DNA of 43,108 bases from Candidatus Geothermarchaeota archaeon. Lineage in GTDB: Archaea; Thermoproteota; Nitrososphaeria; Geothermarchaeales; JDFR-13. This document shows positions 1-12,687 of the stretch, piece by piece; position 1 is the stretch's first letter; each line of letters opens with the position of its first letter. The stretch covers positions 1 through 43,108 of the forward strand of contig WAJV01000060.1 in assembly GCA_015523725.1 (NCBI GenBank), read 5' to 3'. Made by a program: the position numbers and the translations under genes. Under the pieces are notes generated by a model. That model saw only the letters and a program-made list of their open reading frames with translations. It had not been told where the DNA came from and searched no databases.

Positions 1-2399
<2,399 letters not shown>

Positions 2400-2578
2400 A
2401 TCGCCTCCAGAATCTCGGCACCATTAATAAATAAATTAAGTGATATTAAGAGTGGGAATATTAATAAATTTAAATATATTATTACCCTCTGGTGGAAAAT
2501 ATATAACGTTGTTAATAATTAGTATGTCATAAGTAGGGTTCAAAAATATTTATGACCTGTTATGTAGATATGTTTATT

Positions 2579-4204
2579 ATGACTAGATACATATTCGTGA
2601 CTGGTGGCGTTGTATCGGGATTGGGTAAGGGGGTTATAACTGCTTCGATTGGTAAACTCCTCCAGAGTAGAGGCTATTCCGTCACTGCAATTAAGATCGA
2701 TCCTTATCTAAATTATGATGCTGGTACTCTTAGGCCGACGGAGCATGGCGAGGTATGGGTGACGGAGGATGGGGGTGAGATTGATCAAGATTTAGGTCAT
2801 TATGAGCGCTTCATGGATATTACTTTATCTAAAGACCATAATATAACTAGTGGTAAGATTTATGCTTCTGTTATAGAGAAGGAGAGGAGGGGGCGTTATT
2901 TAGGGAAGACTGTTCAGCCGATTCCACATGTAACTGATGAGATTAAGAACTGGATTTATAGGGTATCTAGGAAGAGTGGTGCTGATTTCACTCTTGTTGA
3001 GATCGGGGGGGTTGTTGGTGATTATGAGAATATTCTTTTCTTAGAGGCTGCTAGGCAGATGAGGATGGAGCATCCTGGGAAGGTTTTATTCGTTCATGTT
3101 GCATATGTACCGATTCTTAAATCGTTAGGTGAGATGAAGACTAAGCCTGTGCAGCATTCCGTGAAGGAGTTGAGGGCTATTGGAATACAGCCTGATTTCA
3201 TTGTGGCTAGGGGAGAGGGTGAGTTGGATGATGTGCGGCGGGCTAAGATATCACTATTTACTAATGTGGATGAGAGGGATATTTTTTCTGCACCCGATTT
3301 AGAGGTTGTGTATGAATTACCTTTAATATTTGATAAGATGGGGTTTGGAGACCGTATATTGGAGAAGTTTGGCTTGAAATCTGTGGCTAAAGATTTGAGT
3401 GAGTGGTCTAAGTTTGTTGATGTTCTTAAGAATTCTAATAAAATTGTTAGGGTTGGGATTGTTGGAAAGTACTTTAGGACAGGTATTTATAATTTACCCG
3501 ACGCCTATATCTCGGTTATTGAATCTGTTAAACATGCTGCTGCATTCCATGGTTATAAGCCTAGTTTCATGTATATTAATTCAATGGATATTGAGAAGGA
3601 TCCTTCGCTACTTAGGATGCTGGATTCTGTAGATTGTGTTATAATTCCTGGTGGGTTTGGTGCTAGGGGTGTTGAGGGAAAGATTATGGCTATTAGGTAT
3701 GCGCGTGAAAGGAGGATTCCTTTATTGGGGTTATGTTATGGTTTTCAGTTAATGGTTGTCGAGTTCGCTCGAAATGTCGTCGGCCTTGTTGATGCACATA
3801 CTACTGAGGTCGATAAAAATACTAAGAATCCAGTAATTACTATATTGCCTGAGCAGGAGAAGCTGCTTGTTGAGAGTAGGTATGGTGGTACGATGAGATT
3901 GGGTGCGCATAAAGTCATAATTAAGCGTGGAACACTTGCATACGAAATTTATCGTGCTGAAGCTATTTATGAACGTTTTAGGCATAGGTATGAGGTTAAT
4001 CCAGAGTATGTAGATTTGTTGGAGTCTCATGGCTTCATTTTTTCTGGTATGTCTGAGGATGGGATAAAGCAGATGGGTGAATTGAGGAGGGATTTACACC
4101 CCTTCTTCATTGGGAGTCAGTTTCATCCAGAATTTACCTCCAGACCTCTGAAACCTAATCCCTTATTCAGTGCATTAATTAAGTATTCCGTCTCGGGTAA
4201 ATAA
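2579..4204 (+). CDS. pyrG: CTP synthase
   Basis: MTRYIFVTGGVVSGLGKGVITASIGKLL, KIDPYLNYDAGTLRPTEHGEVWVTEDGGEIDQDLGHYERF, glutamine amidotransferase LLGLCYGFQLMVVEFARN. ORF track starts at 2552, but the conserved start and TATA spacing favour 2579. Confidence 0.97.
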   Translation: MTRYIFVTGGVVSGLGKGVITASIGKLLQSRGYSVTAIKIDPYLNYDAGTLRPTEHGEVWVTEDGGEIDQDLGHYERFMDITLSKDHNITSGKIYASVIEKERRGRYLGKTVQPIPHVTDEIKNWIYRVSRKSGADFTLVEIGGVVGDYENILFLEAARQMRMEHPGKVLFVHVAYVPILKSLGEMKTKPVQHSVKELRAIGIQPDFIVARGEGELDDVRRAKISLFTNVDERDIFSAPDLEVVYELPLIFDKMGFGDRILEKFGLKSVAKDLSEWSKFVDVLKNSNKIVRVGIVGKYFRTGIYNLPDAYISVIESVKHAAAFHGYKPSFMYINSMDIEKDPSLLRMLDSVDCVIIPGGFGARGVEGKIMAIRYARERRIPLLGLCYGFQLMVVEFARNVVGLVDAHTTEVDKNTKNPVITILPEQEKLLVESRYGGTMRLGAHKVIIKRGTLAYEIYRAEAIYERFRHRYEVNPEYVDLLESHGFIFSGMSEDGIKQMGELRRDLHPFFIGSQFHPEFTSRPLKPNPLFSALIKYSVSGK

Positions 4205-4262
4205 TTTTAATAAATGTGTTTTGATACTTCTAATAAATTAATTATAATCTAATTTATTTGGA

Positions 4263-5642
4263 GTGAATGTTATGAGGATGTGGTCTATCTTATATTATCT
4301 ACGTAATGATGTTGAGGTATTATTGAGGAATATGGATGTGAGGGGGTTATCTAGGGAACCTATCTATAAGGCGGTGGAACTGGATAAAAAAATTAGAGAG
4401 TTGGGTATGGAACTTGATGAATTGAGGCATAGACGAAATATTATTAATAAGAATATTTCTAAGGCGGATCCGGAGGAGAGAGGAAAATTAATTAGTCAAG
4501 CTAGAGAATTATCAAAGATGATTGACGAGAAGGAGTCGATGTATAAAGATATGAAGAGTAGGTTGGACAAGATTCTCTTAAGTATACCAAATGTCCTTCA
4601 TCGTGATGTGCCAGTTGGTAAAGATGAGACTGAGAATAAGCCCATTAGATTTTGGGGTAGACCGAAGGTTATGCGGAAGCATCTAGATAGTTTCCTTAAA
4701 CAGATAAATGGATTCAATGTTGATTATGAGGTTATTGATTACGAGGTTGTTGGACATGCTGATTTTGGTGATAAGACGCATCTAACTGATACTGCTAGGG
4801 CTGCTAAGGTAGCTGGTTCAAGATTCTATTATATGTTGGGTGATCTTGTTTATCTACAGATGGCTTTAATCAATTATGCAACTGATTTCCTCACCTCGAG
4901 GGGATATATTCCAGTCTATCCTCCTCCCTTGATGAATAGGAGGGCTTATATGGGTGTTACTAGCCTCTCAGATTTTGAGGATGCTATATATAAGTTGGAA
5001 GGAGAGGATCTATATTTAATAGCTACTAGTGAGCATCCTATGGCTGCAATGTATATGAATGAAGTACTTGAGATTGGTGAGTTGCCGATTAAGTTGATGG
5101 GGTTTAGCCCATGTTTCCGTAAGGAGGCCGGTGCCCATGGCAAAGATACCAAAGGGATTTTTAGGGTTCATAATTTCGATAAGATTGAACAATTTATATT
5201 CTGTCATCCAGATGAGTCTTGGGATTATCATGAAGAGATAATTCAGAATGCAGAGATGCTTTTTAGGGGGCTAGAGATACCCTATAGAGTTGTTGACATA
5301 TGTACCGGTGACATCGGTGTTGTAGCGGCTAGGAAGTATGATTTAGAGGCGTGGATGCCCGCTCAAGGTAAATATAGAGAGATGGTGTCTGCCTCCAATT
5401 GTACCGATTGGCAGAGTTATAGACTCAATATTAGATTTGCTGAGAAGAGAGGGTATCCTTCATTAGGATATGTTCATACCTTGAATTCAACTGGATTGGC
5501 CATACAGAGGACGATAACGGCAATAATAGAGAATCATCAGGATGAGGAGGGGAGGGTTAGGATCCCATCTGTCTTGAGGAAATATTTGGATGTTTTTGAG
5601 GGTGCTCCTAAAGATTATTTAAGGCCAGTTAATCTCCCGTGA
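4263..5642 (+). CDS. serS: Seryl-tRNA synthetase
   Basis: N-terminal coiled coil plus class II motifs (FRKEAGAHGKDTKGIFRVHNFDKIEQFIFCHPDES; LNSTGLAIQRTITAIIENHQ). Confidence 0.96.
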   Translation: MNVMRMWSILYYLRNDVEVLLRNMDVRGLSREPIYKAVELDKKIRELGMELDELRHRRNIINKNISKADPEERGKLISQARELSKMIDEKESMYKDMKSRLDKILLSIPNVLHRDVPVGKDETENKPIRFWGRPKVMRKHLDSFLKQINGFNVDYEVIDYEVVGHADFGDKTHLTDTARAAKVAGSRFYYMLGDLVYLQMALINYATDFLTSRGYIPVYPPPLMNRRAYMGVTSLSDFEDAIYKLEGEDLYLIATSEHPMAAMYMNEVLEIGELPIKLMGFSPCFRKEAGAHGKDTKGIFRVHNFDKIEQFIFCHPDESWDYHEEIIQNAEMLFRGLEIPYRVVDICTGDIGVVAARKYDLEAWMPAQGKYREMVSASNCTDWQSYRLNIRFAEKRGYPSLGYVHTLNSTGLAIQRTITAIIENHQDEEGRVRIPSVLRKYLDVFEGAPKDYLRPVNLP

Positions 5643-5715
5643 ACTAATTATTTAATTAAGCCCCCTATACTTTATTCATTATCTTTATAGATGAATTGTG
5701 GTTCCGGGTGTCAAT

Positions 5716-6252
5716 ATGATTTTGAGTGATAGGGATATAAAGCGTTATATTGATAGCGGGGAATTATTGATAAATCCTTTGAACCGAGATACTATTCGTG
5801 AGAATGGAGTTGATCTACGTATTGGAGGTGCTATCGCTAGACTCAAGAGAATTAATAGGTCCTTCGATCCACGTCGGGATGATCCATCGGAGTTTATTGA
5901 GGTTGTTGAGGGAGATGAATTTACTGTTTATCCAAATGAACATGTATTGCTTCATACGATGGAGTATATAAAGTTGCCAAAGGACTTGATGGCATTCGTT
6001 AATCTGAGGAGTAGTTATGCTAGGATTGGTTTAATAATACCTCCTACTATAGTCGATGCTAATTTCGAGGGTGAGTTAACTATCGAGTTGATTGGCGGGA
6101 ACTTTCCAGTTGTATTGCATAAGGGTGACAGGTTTCTACACCTAATATTTGCGAAACTGTTGAGTATTCCTGAGAAGCCATATATGGGTAAATATCAAGG
6201 CCAGAAAGGTGTTCAGATACCTATATTTAAGGAGTCTCCTTCTTCTCCATAG
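5716..6252 (+). CDS. dcd: dCTP deaminase
   Basis: [21 protein letters not shown]...[10 protein letters not shown]...[31 protein letters not shown]. Confidence 0.94.
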   Translation: MILSDRDIKRYIDSGELLINPLNRDTIRENGVDLRIGGAIARLKRINRSFDPRRDDPSEFIEVVEGDEFTVYPNEHVLLHTMEYIKLPKDLMAFVNLRSSYARIGLIIPPTIVDANFEGELTIELIGGNFPVVLHKGDRFLHLIFAKLLSIPEKPYMGKYQGQKGVQIPIFKESPSSP

Positions 6253-6457
6253 TCAGAGATAATAATAATGTTCTTATAATTGATACGGCTCCCCCCAGAA
6301 TTAATATGCCTACTGCTAGGCTTGCTACACCAGCTACGACGGCATATTTACCCGGCATCATTAGATCTATTCCCCATAATATAAAGTAAAATGCGAGGAT
6401 TATCAGGGCAGCTGATATAACTTCGGCTATTATGTGCTCTATCTTTGCCATAAACAT
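6227..6457 (-). CDS. Small membrane protein (about 2 TM), last gene of the MoxR island
   Basis: 76 aa, hydrophobic; overlaps the dcd 3' end by 26 nt convergently; same strand as upstream island genes. Confidence 0.6.
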   Translation of the reverse strand: MFMAKIEHIIAEVISAALIILAFYFILWGIDLMMPGKYAVVAGVASLAVGILILGGAVSIIRTLLLSLTMEKKETP

Positions 6458-6483
6458 ATTAATTGTAGTGCAAAGTAATTAAA

Positions 6484-6669
6484 TTACTTATTGCGGCCTC
6501 TCGATATCATTGAGTTTATTTTTGATATAGAATATATGAAAATGAATGCTGCAATTATATTCTCAATTATTCTTGAGACTACTATTTGAGGTGGATAAAG
6601 AATGGCATGTATGAATATAAGGAGGGATATTATTAGGGTTGCTAATGGTATTAACATCATTTTATTCAT
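6484..6669 (-). CDS. Small membrane protein (about 2 TM)
   Basis: 61 aa with two hydrophobic stretches; tight spacing in the island. Confidence 0.6.
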   Translation of the reverse strand: MNKMMLIPLATLIISLLIFIHAILYPPQIVVSRIIENIIAAFIFIYSISKINSMISRGRNK

Positions 6670-6679
6670 TTTTCAACCT

Positions 6680-7774
6680 CTAGAATAATAGGTACATAAT
6701 AAATCTTATGAATGCTTCTATCCTCTCTTTCAATGAATCTATTAAGCCTAGTATATTGATTTTCGATAGTATTAAATCTATATTCGTTGGTGAAACCTCC
6801 CATCTAAACCTAATTAAATTTTCTAAGGTGTCTGCCAATACTTTCCATGTTAAGTTCGGGGTGCGAAACAGTAATATTATAATTGGAACTAGAATTAGGG
6901 TGAGCGCTGTGCCTCCTATAAACACGTATTTATAAATGTTTTTAATATAGCCCTCTTCTTTGAGCAACAATTTTTTATAATCATTTTTCAATATATCCAT
7001 GGCTTGGCCTTTACTCCCTGTCAGATATATTATGGTCGGCTCTACCAGATTATAAAGAAAATATGTGATAATTCCTAATGCTATTAAGTTTATTATAATT
7101 CTACCGACATGTGATGATACATATATATTAATTAATTCACCTAGTTCGGGGGTTCCGTGGGTGGCGATCGTTGTAAAGGTATTTACCAAATATTGTGTAA
7201 AATATATTATAATCATTGCGGAAGCTGATAAAATGGATATATAAATCACTATATCTAGTAGTGTAAAGGAAGGTTTCCAATTGACTCTTCTTGATATTCT
7301 CCTATATGTTAAAAGTGGCCTAAAATATTCTATGATGAGTAATGCTAATGTTGTCAGTGCTATGTCTCTAGATAAATTGTTGATTCCATTGATTAATAGA
7401 TTATTTTGTATTATTTCAGTTGAGTATATGCTCCATAATGTTACTATATAAAAAGTGTATACAATTATTACCCCTATGAGCATGTATTTTATTTGGTTTC
7501 GGTATAAAGTGTATATTGATAAAGCCGCTGATATTAGGAGTATGACTAGATTAATTATATTCCATTCACTAAATAAGTAATTTATGTATGGGTTGACATA
7601 GGCTGGGAGAGGTGTTTCTAAATTGATATTCTTCACCGCATTTATTATATGAGTAACAAATAGATTATTTTCCTGTATCCTATAGTAGATAACTCCAAAG
7701 GTGATTAAAAGAATTACTCTATATCTTGATCTAACTAAGGTCTCTAATAATTTTTCTTCGTCGAGTCTAATCAT
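6680..7774 (-). CDS. Multi-pass membrane protein of the MoxR/DUF58 island
   Basis: 364 aa, multiple TM segments; overlaps the DUF58 gene stop by about 4 nt. Confidence 0.75.
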   Translation of the reverse strand: MIRLDEEKLLETLVRSRYRVILLITFGVIYYRIQENNLFVTHIINAVKNINLETPLPAYVNPYINYLFSEWNIINLVILLISAALSIYTLYRNQIKYMLIGVIIVYTFYIVTLWSIYSTEIIQNNLLINGINNLSRDIALTTLALLIIEYFRPLLTYRRISRRVNWKPSFTLLDIVIYISILSASAMIIIYFTQYLVNTFTTIATHGTPELGELINIYVSSHVGRIIINLIALGIITYFLYNLVEPTIIYLTGSKGQAMDILKNDYKKLLLKEEGYIKNIYKYVFIGGTALTLILVPIIILLFRTPNLTWKVLADTLENLIRFRWEVSPTNIDLILSKINILGLIDSLKERIEAFIRFIMYLLF

Positions 7775-9141
7775 ATTACAATCATCCTCCTATACTGCTC
7801 TATTTTAACCAGTGTGTAGGGAATTAAGTCGTTTGGACCCACATCTATAACAGGGACACCCAACTTAATCAGTTCATCAATGTATTTTTTCCTTTCCTGT
7901 ATGGATATATATCCAATTACTTTATAGATGGCTGCATCAATCCCCCTCAATAATTTTGTTTCGAATAGAGTTGTTAATGGGGATATGATTATAACCTCGT
8001 GTCTTAAGCTTCTTAATATTCTGGCGATATTTCTAACATTGGATGTCACATATTCACTCTCCAAATCACTGATTATAATGAATAGGGTTTTATCCCTGAG
8101 ACCTAGTTTCTCTAACGCCTTACTTATATAGGTATCATTCCACTTTATAGATTCTTCAAAAGGATACACTGGTATGCTAGAAAGTTTTAATAATACTGAC
8201 TTGATTAATGTCTCGGAGGCAGTAGTTATCGGGATCACGTCAGCATGTCTCGGTGTCAATATGATTAATCCAACATTATCTTTTTTTGAATATGCATAAT
8301 TAAAGATTAATGTGATGGTTCTAGCGGCATAATCTATTTTCCTAGTGCCTAGTTCTCCTAAAAACATGTTTCTCGATAATTCCAGGATTATTACAATGTT
8401 GCTTTTCCTCTCCAGTTCATATTCTCTTATCATTAGTTTGTTTAGCTTGGCGGTTGCTTTCCAATCAATTCTCCTAGTCTCGTCTCCAGGGACATATTCT
8501 CTAATATCTCTAAACTCGGTGCTTAATCCACTGTGAGGCGTCTTTTTCGCTCCAAGCTCAAGTTTAAATCCTTTGGCTAATATCTCTGTAATATCTATAT
8601 GCGGGATAGTAGGCATAACTCTTATTCTATCTGTATTTATTTCGGTATAGTGGATTGATGTATGGAATAGTCCTAGGGGGTCCCATACTTTGATGATTAC
8701 CCCCATAAAGATGTGCTCCCCTATTCCTCTGGCTTGTAATGTATATTTTATCTCTATCTCTGATTTTGGATATATTTGAACTACTCCAAGGTTATGACCT
8801 GTTTTTCTCTTCATAGTCTCTGGATAAATATCTTCAATAACTACATTGTAGATTCCGAGGGGTGTTTTGTTAGTTATATAAAGTTTGACGGGCACTTCAT
8901 CTAATTCATAGACATATTTTGGTATTATTCTTTTGATGTCTAGTTTCTCTGCTACAAATATTTTTCCCCTACTTATAATCCATGAGCTTATTAGAATGGC
9001 AAGTAGAATGAATGATATGGATGCAGTGTCTATGCCAGCTATTGACCATGGCTGGAAAATATTTATTATTAGTATTAGAGCTGATACGAATATTATTGCT
9101 TTGGCTTTTATTGTTAGGCCGAATTCTATCGTCTTTCTCAT
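7771..9141 (-). CDS. DUF58 / vWA-like protein
   Basis: Two N-terminal TM segments, then GLSTEFRDIREYVPGDETRRIDWKATAKLNKLMIREYELERKSNIVIILELSRNM, the DUF58 signature region. Confidence 0.92.
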   Translation of the reverse strand: MRKTIEFGLTIKAKAIIFVSALILIINIFQPWSIAGIDTASISFILLAILISSWIISRGKIFVAEKLDIKRIIPKYVYELDEVPVKLYITNKTPLGIYNVVIEDIYPETMKRKTGHNLGVVQIYPKSEIEIKYTLQARGIGEHIFMGVIIKVWDPLGLFHTSIHYTEINTDRIRVMPTIPHIDITEILAKGFKLELGAKKTPHSGLSTEFRDIREYVPGDETRRIDWKATAKLNKLMIREYELERKSNIVIILELSRNMFLGELGTRKIDYAARTITLIFNYAYSKKDNVGLIILTPRHADVIPITTASETLIKSVLLKLSSIPVYPFEESIKWNDTYISKALEKLGLRDKTLFIIISDLESEYVTSNVRNIARILRSLRHEVIIISPLTTLFETKLLRGIDAAIYKVIGYISIQERKKYIDELIKLGVPVIDVGPNDLIPYTLVKIEQYRRMIVI

Positions 9142-10085
9142 ATTGGTACACTCACTCTATGTATCGCGTCATCAATTATGTCTGTTGGTGTAATGCCCTT
9201 GAATAATGCTTCTGGTGACAATATTATGCGATGATTGAGTACGGGCTTCAAAACTCTTTTAATGTCTTCTGGAGTAACATAGTCTCTTCTATTCATTAAT
9301 GCGTATGCTTTGGATGCCTTTGCAACTGCTATGCCTCCCCTAGGACTTATGCCCCACTTAACATTATTATTTTCTTCTATCTCCTTGATTATAGATGCTA
9401 TATAATCGAGTAATTCTTTGGATAAAATGACTTTATCTATGGCTTTCTGTATATCTCTTATGTCTTCTTTTGACACTACTTTATCAGCATGGTAGACATT
9501 ATATCCCCCGTACATATCCATTATGGTAATGTAATCATCTTTTGATGGATACCCTATGATTGATTTTATTAGGAATCTATCTAATTGTGCTGATGGTAGT
9601 GGATATGTCCCCTCTACCTCCACCGGATTCTCGGTAGCTATTACTAAGAATGGGTCTGGCAATTCATATGTCTCCCCCTCGATCGTGACTTGTCTCTCCT
9701 GCATTGCCTCTAGTAGTGCCGATTGTGTCTTTGGACTAGCTCTATTTATCTCATCCGCAAGTATTAGATTGGCGAATATAGGCCCTTTTTTTGTCACGAA
9801 TTCTCCCTTAATTTGATTAAATATCTTGACACCTATTATATCGGATGGCAATAGGTCGGGTGTGAATTGTATTCTCTTGAAATCAAGGTCTAGGATTGAT
9901 GCAACCGTTTTCGCCATAGTTGTCTTCGCTATACCAGGGGGCCCCTCAAGAAGTATATGTCCCTGGCATAAGAGTGTGATAAAGATCTCTTCAAGTATTT
10001 CATCCATACCTACTATAACTTTCTTTACTTCATTCTTTAGCTTCATCCAAATTTCATAAACTTTTGATAATTCATCTGTAGACAT
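9138..10085 (-). CDS. MoxR-family AAA+ ATPase
   Basis: Walker A LLEGPPGIAKTTMAKT, Walker B LILADEINRASPKTQSALLEAMQERQVTIEG, ATENPVEVEGTYPLPSAQLDRF. Start taken at MSTDELSKV (10085) rather than ORF-track 10148. Confidence 0.95.
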   Translation of the reverse strand: MSTDELSKVYEIWMKLKNEVKKVIVGMDEILEEIFITLLCQGHILLEGPPGIAKTTMAKTVASILDLDFKRIQFTPDLLPSDIIGVKIFNQIKGEFVTKKGPIFANLILADEINRASPKTQSALLEAMQERQVTIEGETYELPDPFLVIATENPVEVEGTYPLPSAQLDRFLIKSIIGYPSKDDYITIMDMYGGYNVYHADKVVSKEDIRDIQKAIDKVILSKELLDYIASIIKEIEENNNVKWGISPRGGIAVAKASKAYALMNRRDYVTPEDIKRVLKPVLNHRIILSPEALFKGITPTDIIDDAIHRVSVPI

Positions 10086-11670
10086 CTTCCACTCCACTCT
10101 CCACATCCGTAGATATAAATCCATAACCCAGTTTCCTAAATATTTCATCCGATTCTTTTATTAGTCTTTTAATCTCCCTACCCCAAGATAATATTATTGG
10201 GAATCTCTTTACTCCACTTATCTTTAATCTTATTCTCTCCATTCTCTCACATAATTTCTTTAATTTCTCTAAGTCAATGTCATATTTTTTTAGGAGTATA
10301 TTATCTACTTCTTTGCCAGCAGCAATTTCACTAATCGATTTATGGAGAATATTATTTAATATAAAATTCAATAATGAATATAGGCCATTGAATAATTCCC
10401 TGTATCTGCTTTTTATGAATCTCCCTCTCTCTATTTCCATGGCTACTTCACTTTTATAGACAAACCATCTCTCCATTACCTCTTCAGGATCAATTTCACC
10501 GATATCCTTGACCTTGATTTTTTTCTTTAGATACGCATATGTAGAGGGAATGGTTATTAAGAATATTATAAACAATCCAGCCGGGGTTAGTGTAGTTAAG
10601 TAATTGTTGTAATTATTTATGAATGCATTTGATGTATTTATTACTAGGTCGAGGATTAGTCTCCCCAGTCTAGGTATAGGCTGCTTAACTATAAAAGGTA
10701 TATAATGTGTATTGTCGATAAGTACTCTACCTCTTTCTCCATGGGAGAGCCATGTAATCATACTTACATGGAATTTAAAGATAGATGAGTCTATATTATT
10801 TTTGGAGATGAGTTGATTTGTGAATATGCTTGTGTCTGCAATTACATAAGCCCTAAATAATTTATGTTGATATCTAGCCGAGTACACATATATAGATTTC
10901 TTGTTTATGTAGGTGTCGAGACCAGTTTCTAGATACTGAATAAGATTTTCATGATCGATGGTGAGTATATATCCCATTGGAGTTAATATGCCTAGTTTGC
11001 CAATATACGATGATATGCTAGGATTGAAGAAGATGATGTCTCGCCTCTCTTGTGGTTTTGTAAATAAATTTATGGTTTCATAATAGAATTTCTTTGTCTC
11101 ACTTGTTGGTGTATTGTTTCCAATAACGTTGAATTCTAGTGATGAATTATACAATGGGATTAGGGCCCCCTGTGCATACCTCGAGGCTAGCAATGTTACC
11201 GGATTTATCGCGTCTACAAAAACTTTCTTTAGAGAATAGTAATATTGTTTTGCATAATTTGGATTTATTTGTGCATCGAATAATTCATTTAGTAAATTGT
11301 TCACTGTTCCGAATTCATCAGCTATTAAGATGGATCCCCCTCTGTTGAGGAATTCTTTAATATGTAATAGTTCATCGTCGGTTAGTGGCTTATCTGGACC
11401 CAATAGTATATATACATCTCCGAGTGAGTAGTCGTCTAGTTGGGTAGGATTCCCCAAACTCACTTTATATCCTATAAATTTAAGTAATTCAACATAATTG
11501 CTTGAGCCTAGTGGGTCTCCATTATCTGGACTAGGTTTTCCAGCATAAGTTTTTACAGATATTGTTTTTGGTGGTGCATATATCATTCCTAGAAAGAGTA
11601 GTATTAGTATTAGGAACAAAATGTTTCTTTTATTTATCAATATTCTCTTCCCCCAGTTTCTCGATAACAC
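10072..11670 (-). CDS. DUF4350-type membrane protein
   Basis: 532 aa; N-terminal TM, then SSNYVELLKFIGYKVSLGNPTQLDDYSLGDVYILLGPDKPLTDDELLHIKEFLNRGGSILIADEFGTVNNLL; DUF4350-like glutamine-amidotransferase-like fold region; C-terminal TM. Confidence 0.8.
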   Translation of the reverse strand: MLSRNWGKRILINKRNILFLILILLFLGMIYAPPKTISVKTYAGKPSPDNGDPLGSSNYVELLKFIGYKVSLGNPTQLDDYSLGDVYILLGPDKPLTDDELLHIKEFLNRGGSILIADEFGTVNNLLNELFDAQINPNYAKQYYYSLKKVFVDAINPVTLLASRYAQGALIPLYNSSLEFNVIGNNTPTSETKKFYYETINLFTKPQERRDIIFFNPSISSYIGKLGILTPMGYILTIDHENLIQYLETGLDTYINKKSIYVYSARYQHKLFRAYVIADTSIFTNQLISKNNIDSSIFKFHVSMITWLSHGERGRVLIDNTHYIPFIVKQPIPRLGRLILDLVINTSNAFINNYNNYLTTLTPAGLFIIFLITIPSTYAYLKKKIKVKDIGEIDPEEVMERWFVYKSEVAMEIERGRFIKSRYRELFNGLYSLLNFILNNILHKSISEIAAGKEVDNILLKKYDIDLEKLKKLCERMERIRLKISGVKRFPIILSWGREIKRLIKESDEIFRKLGYGFISTDVESGVEDVYR

Positions 11671-12643
11671 TACTTATTCTTTGGGCCTCAATATACTCAT
11701 CTTTACTTAACTCTTTTTTACCATATTTGATCTTTTCAAATAGGTGGGCTATTTTTATCCCAATATTTTTTAACGTATCATCTGTAATCCTATTTACGTG
11801 TTCTATAGGGCCCTCGTGAGGTTCTTTTCCGAATCCTTTTTCGTGAGACTTATCTAAAAACCTATAGTATGTGTTTATGATTGGGTGGCTCGACTCATAT
11901 GCTCGTGTCTTCATTCCACTTATTTTATTTGATAGGGTTATGATGGCTTCCCAAAAATTATTTCTAACTTTTTTGCTACTAATTAGGACTGTTATCATTA
12001 ATAATATCAATGTGAAGCCTCCGAGCAAGTATATGTCATTAGTATTGAGTTCTGGTAATGATGGTGCATATATTTTTGGGATATTTATATTTAGGCTGGA
12101 TGGATTAGCGATACTTCTATTCATACCTATATTATTTAGTCCACTGCTAATATCTGAGATGTTCCTTAGGTCTATGTTAGAATTTAGTACCTGGCTTATG
12201 TCTTTAGGATTGGACCCTGGCGACATATATTTCCATAAATTCTCGTTCAAAATATCGATTAGCCTCTTATAGTCCTCTGGATTCAAGTTGGATAATAAAT
12301 CGCTCAATGTCTTCAACTCATCTTGTAGTTTAATATATTTATACTCTGCATTCCCTATCTTACCCATCATCAGATCCATCTCGATGTCCGATATTTGGCT
12401 GGCTAATGTTGTATTATATTTCGACACTATTTTTCTAAGTTCCTCTAGTCTTTGTAATAGATATACGATGTTTTCTGGTATTGTTTGATTTGTTATTGAA
12501 TTATTAGTTTGGTTTTCTCCATATGTTATTAAGTTTCTAGGCACTTCAGACGCATACACGGGCTGTATATAATAAACTAGTGATATTGATATTGCAAGTA
12601 TGTATATGATTAAAGTCATTGCTGAACCATATATTTTCATCAT
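11630..12643 (-). CDS. DUF4129-like membrane protein with N-terminal coiled coil
   Basis: Signal/TM N-terminus, central TM, C-terminal TYYRFLDKSHEKGFGKEPHEGPIEHVNRI...FEKIKYGKKELSKDEY, typical of DUF4129 C-termini; 41 nt overlap with the next gene. Confidence 0.72.
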   Translation of the reverse strand: MMKIYGSAMTLIIYILAISISLVYYIQPVYASEVPRNLITYGENQTNNSITNQTIPENIVYLLQRLEELRKIVSKYNTTLASQISDIEMDLMMGKIGNAEYKYIKLQDELKTLSDLLSNLNPEDYKRLIDILNENLWKYMSPGSNPKDISQVLNSNIDLRNISDISSGLNNIGMNRSIANPSSLNINIPKIYAPSLPELNTNDIYLLGGFTLILLMITVLISSKKVRNNFWEAIITLSNKISGMKTRAYESSHPIINTYYRFLDKSHEKGFGKEPHEGPIEHVNRITDDTLKNIGIKIAHLFEKIKYGKKELSKDEYIEAQRISSVIEKLGEENIDK

Positions 12644-12687
12644 CTCTATAAACTAAGTATTAAGTTAAACTATAATAATTTACTGTA

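Noticed and set aside
3749-4030. Minus-strand 93-aa ORF inside pyrG
   Set aside because: Antisense to a strongly conserved gene; low-complexity translation with no recognisable motif.
11871-12272. Plus-strand 133-aa ORF
   Set aside because: Antisense to the DUF4129-like gene; hydrophobic reading is a by-product of the opposite membrane-protein frame.
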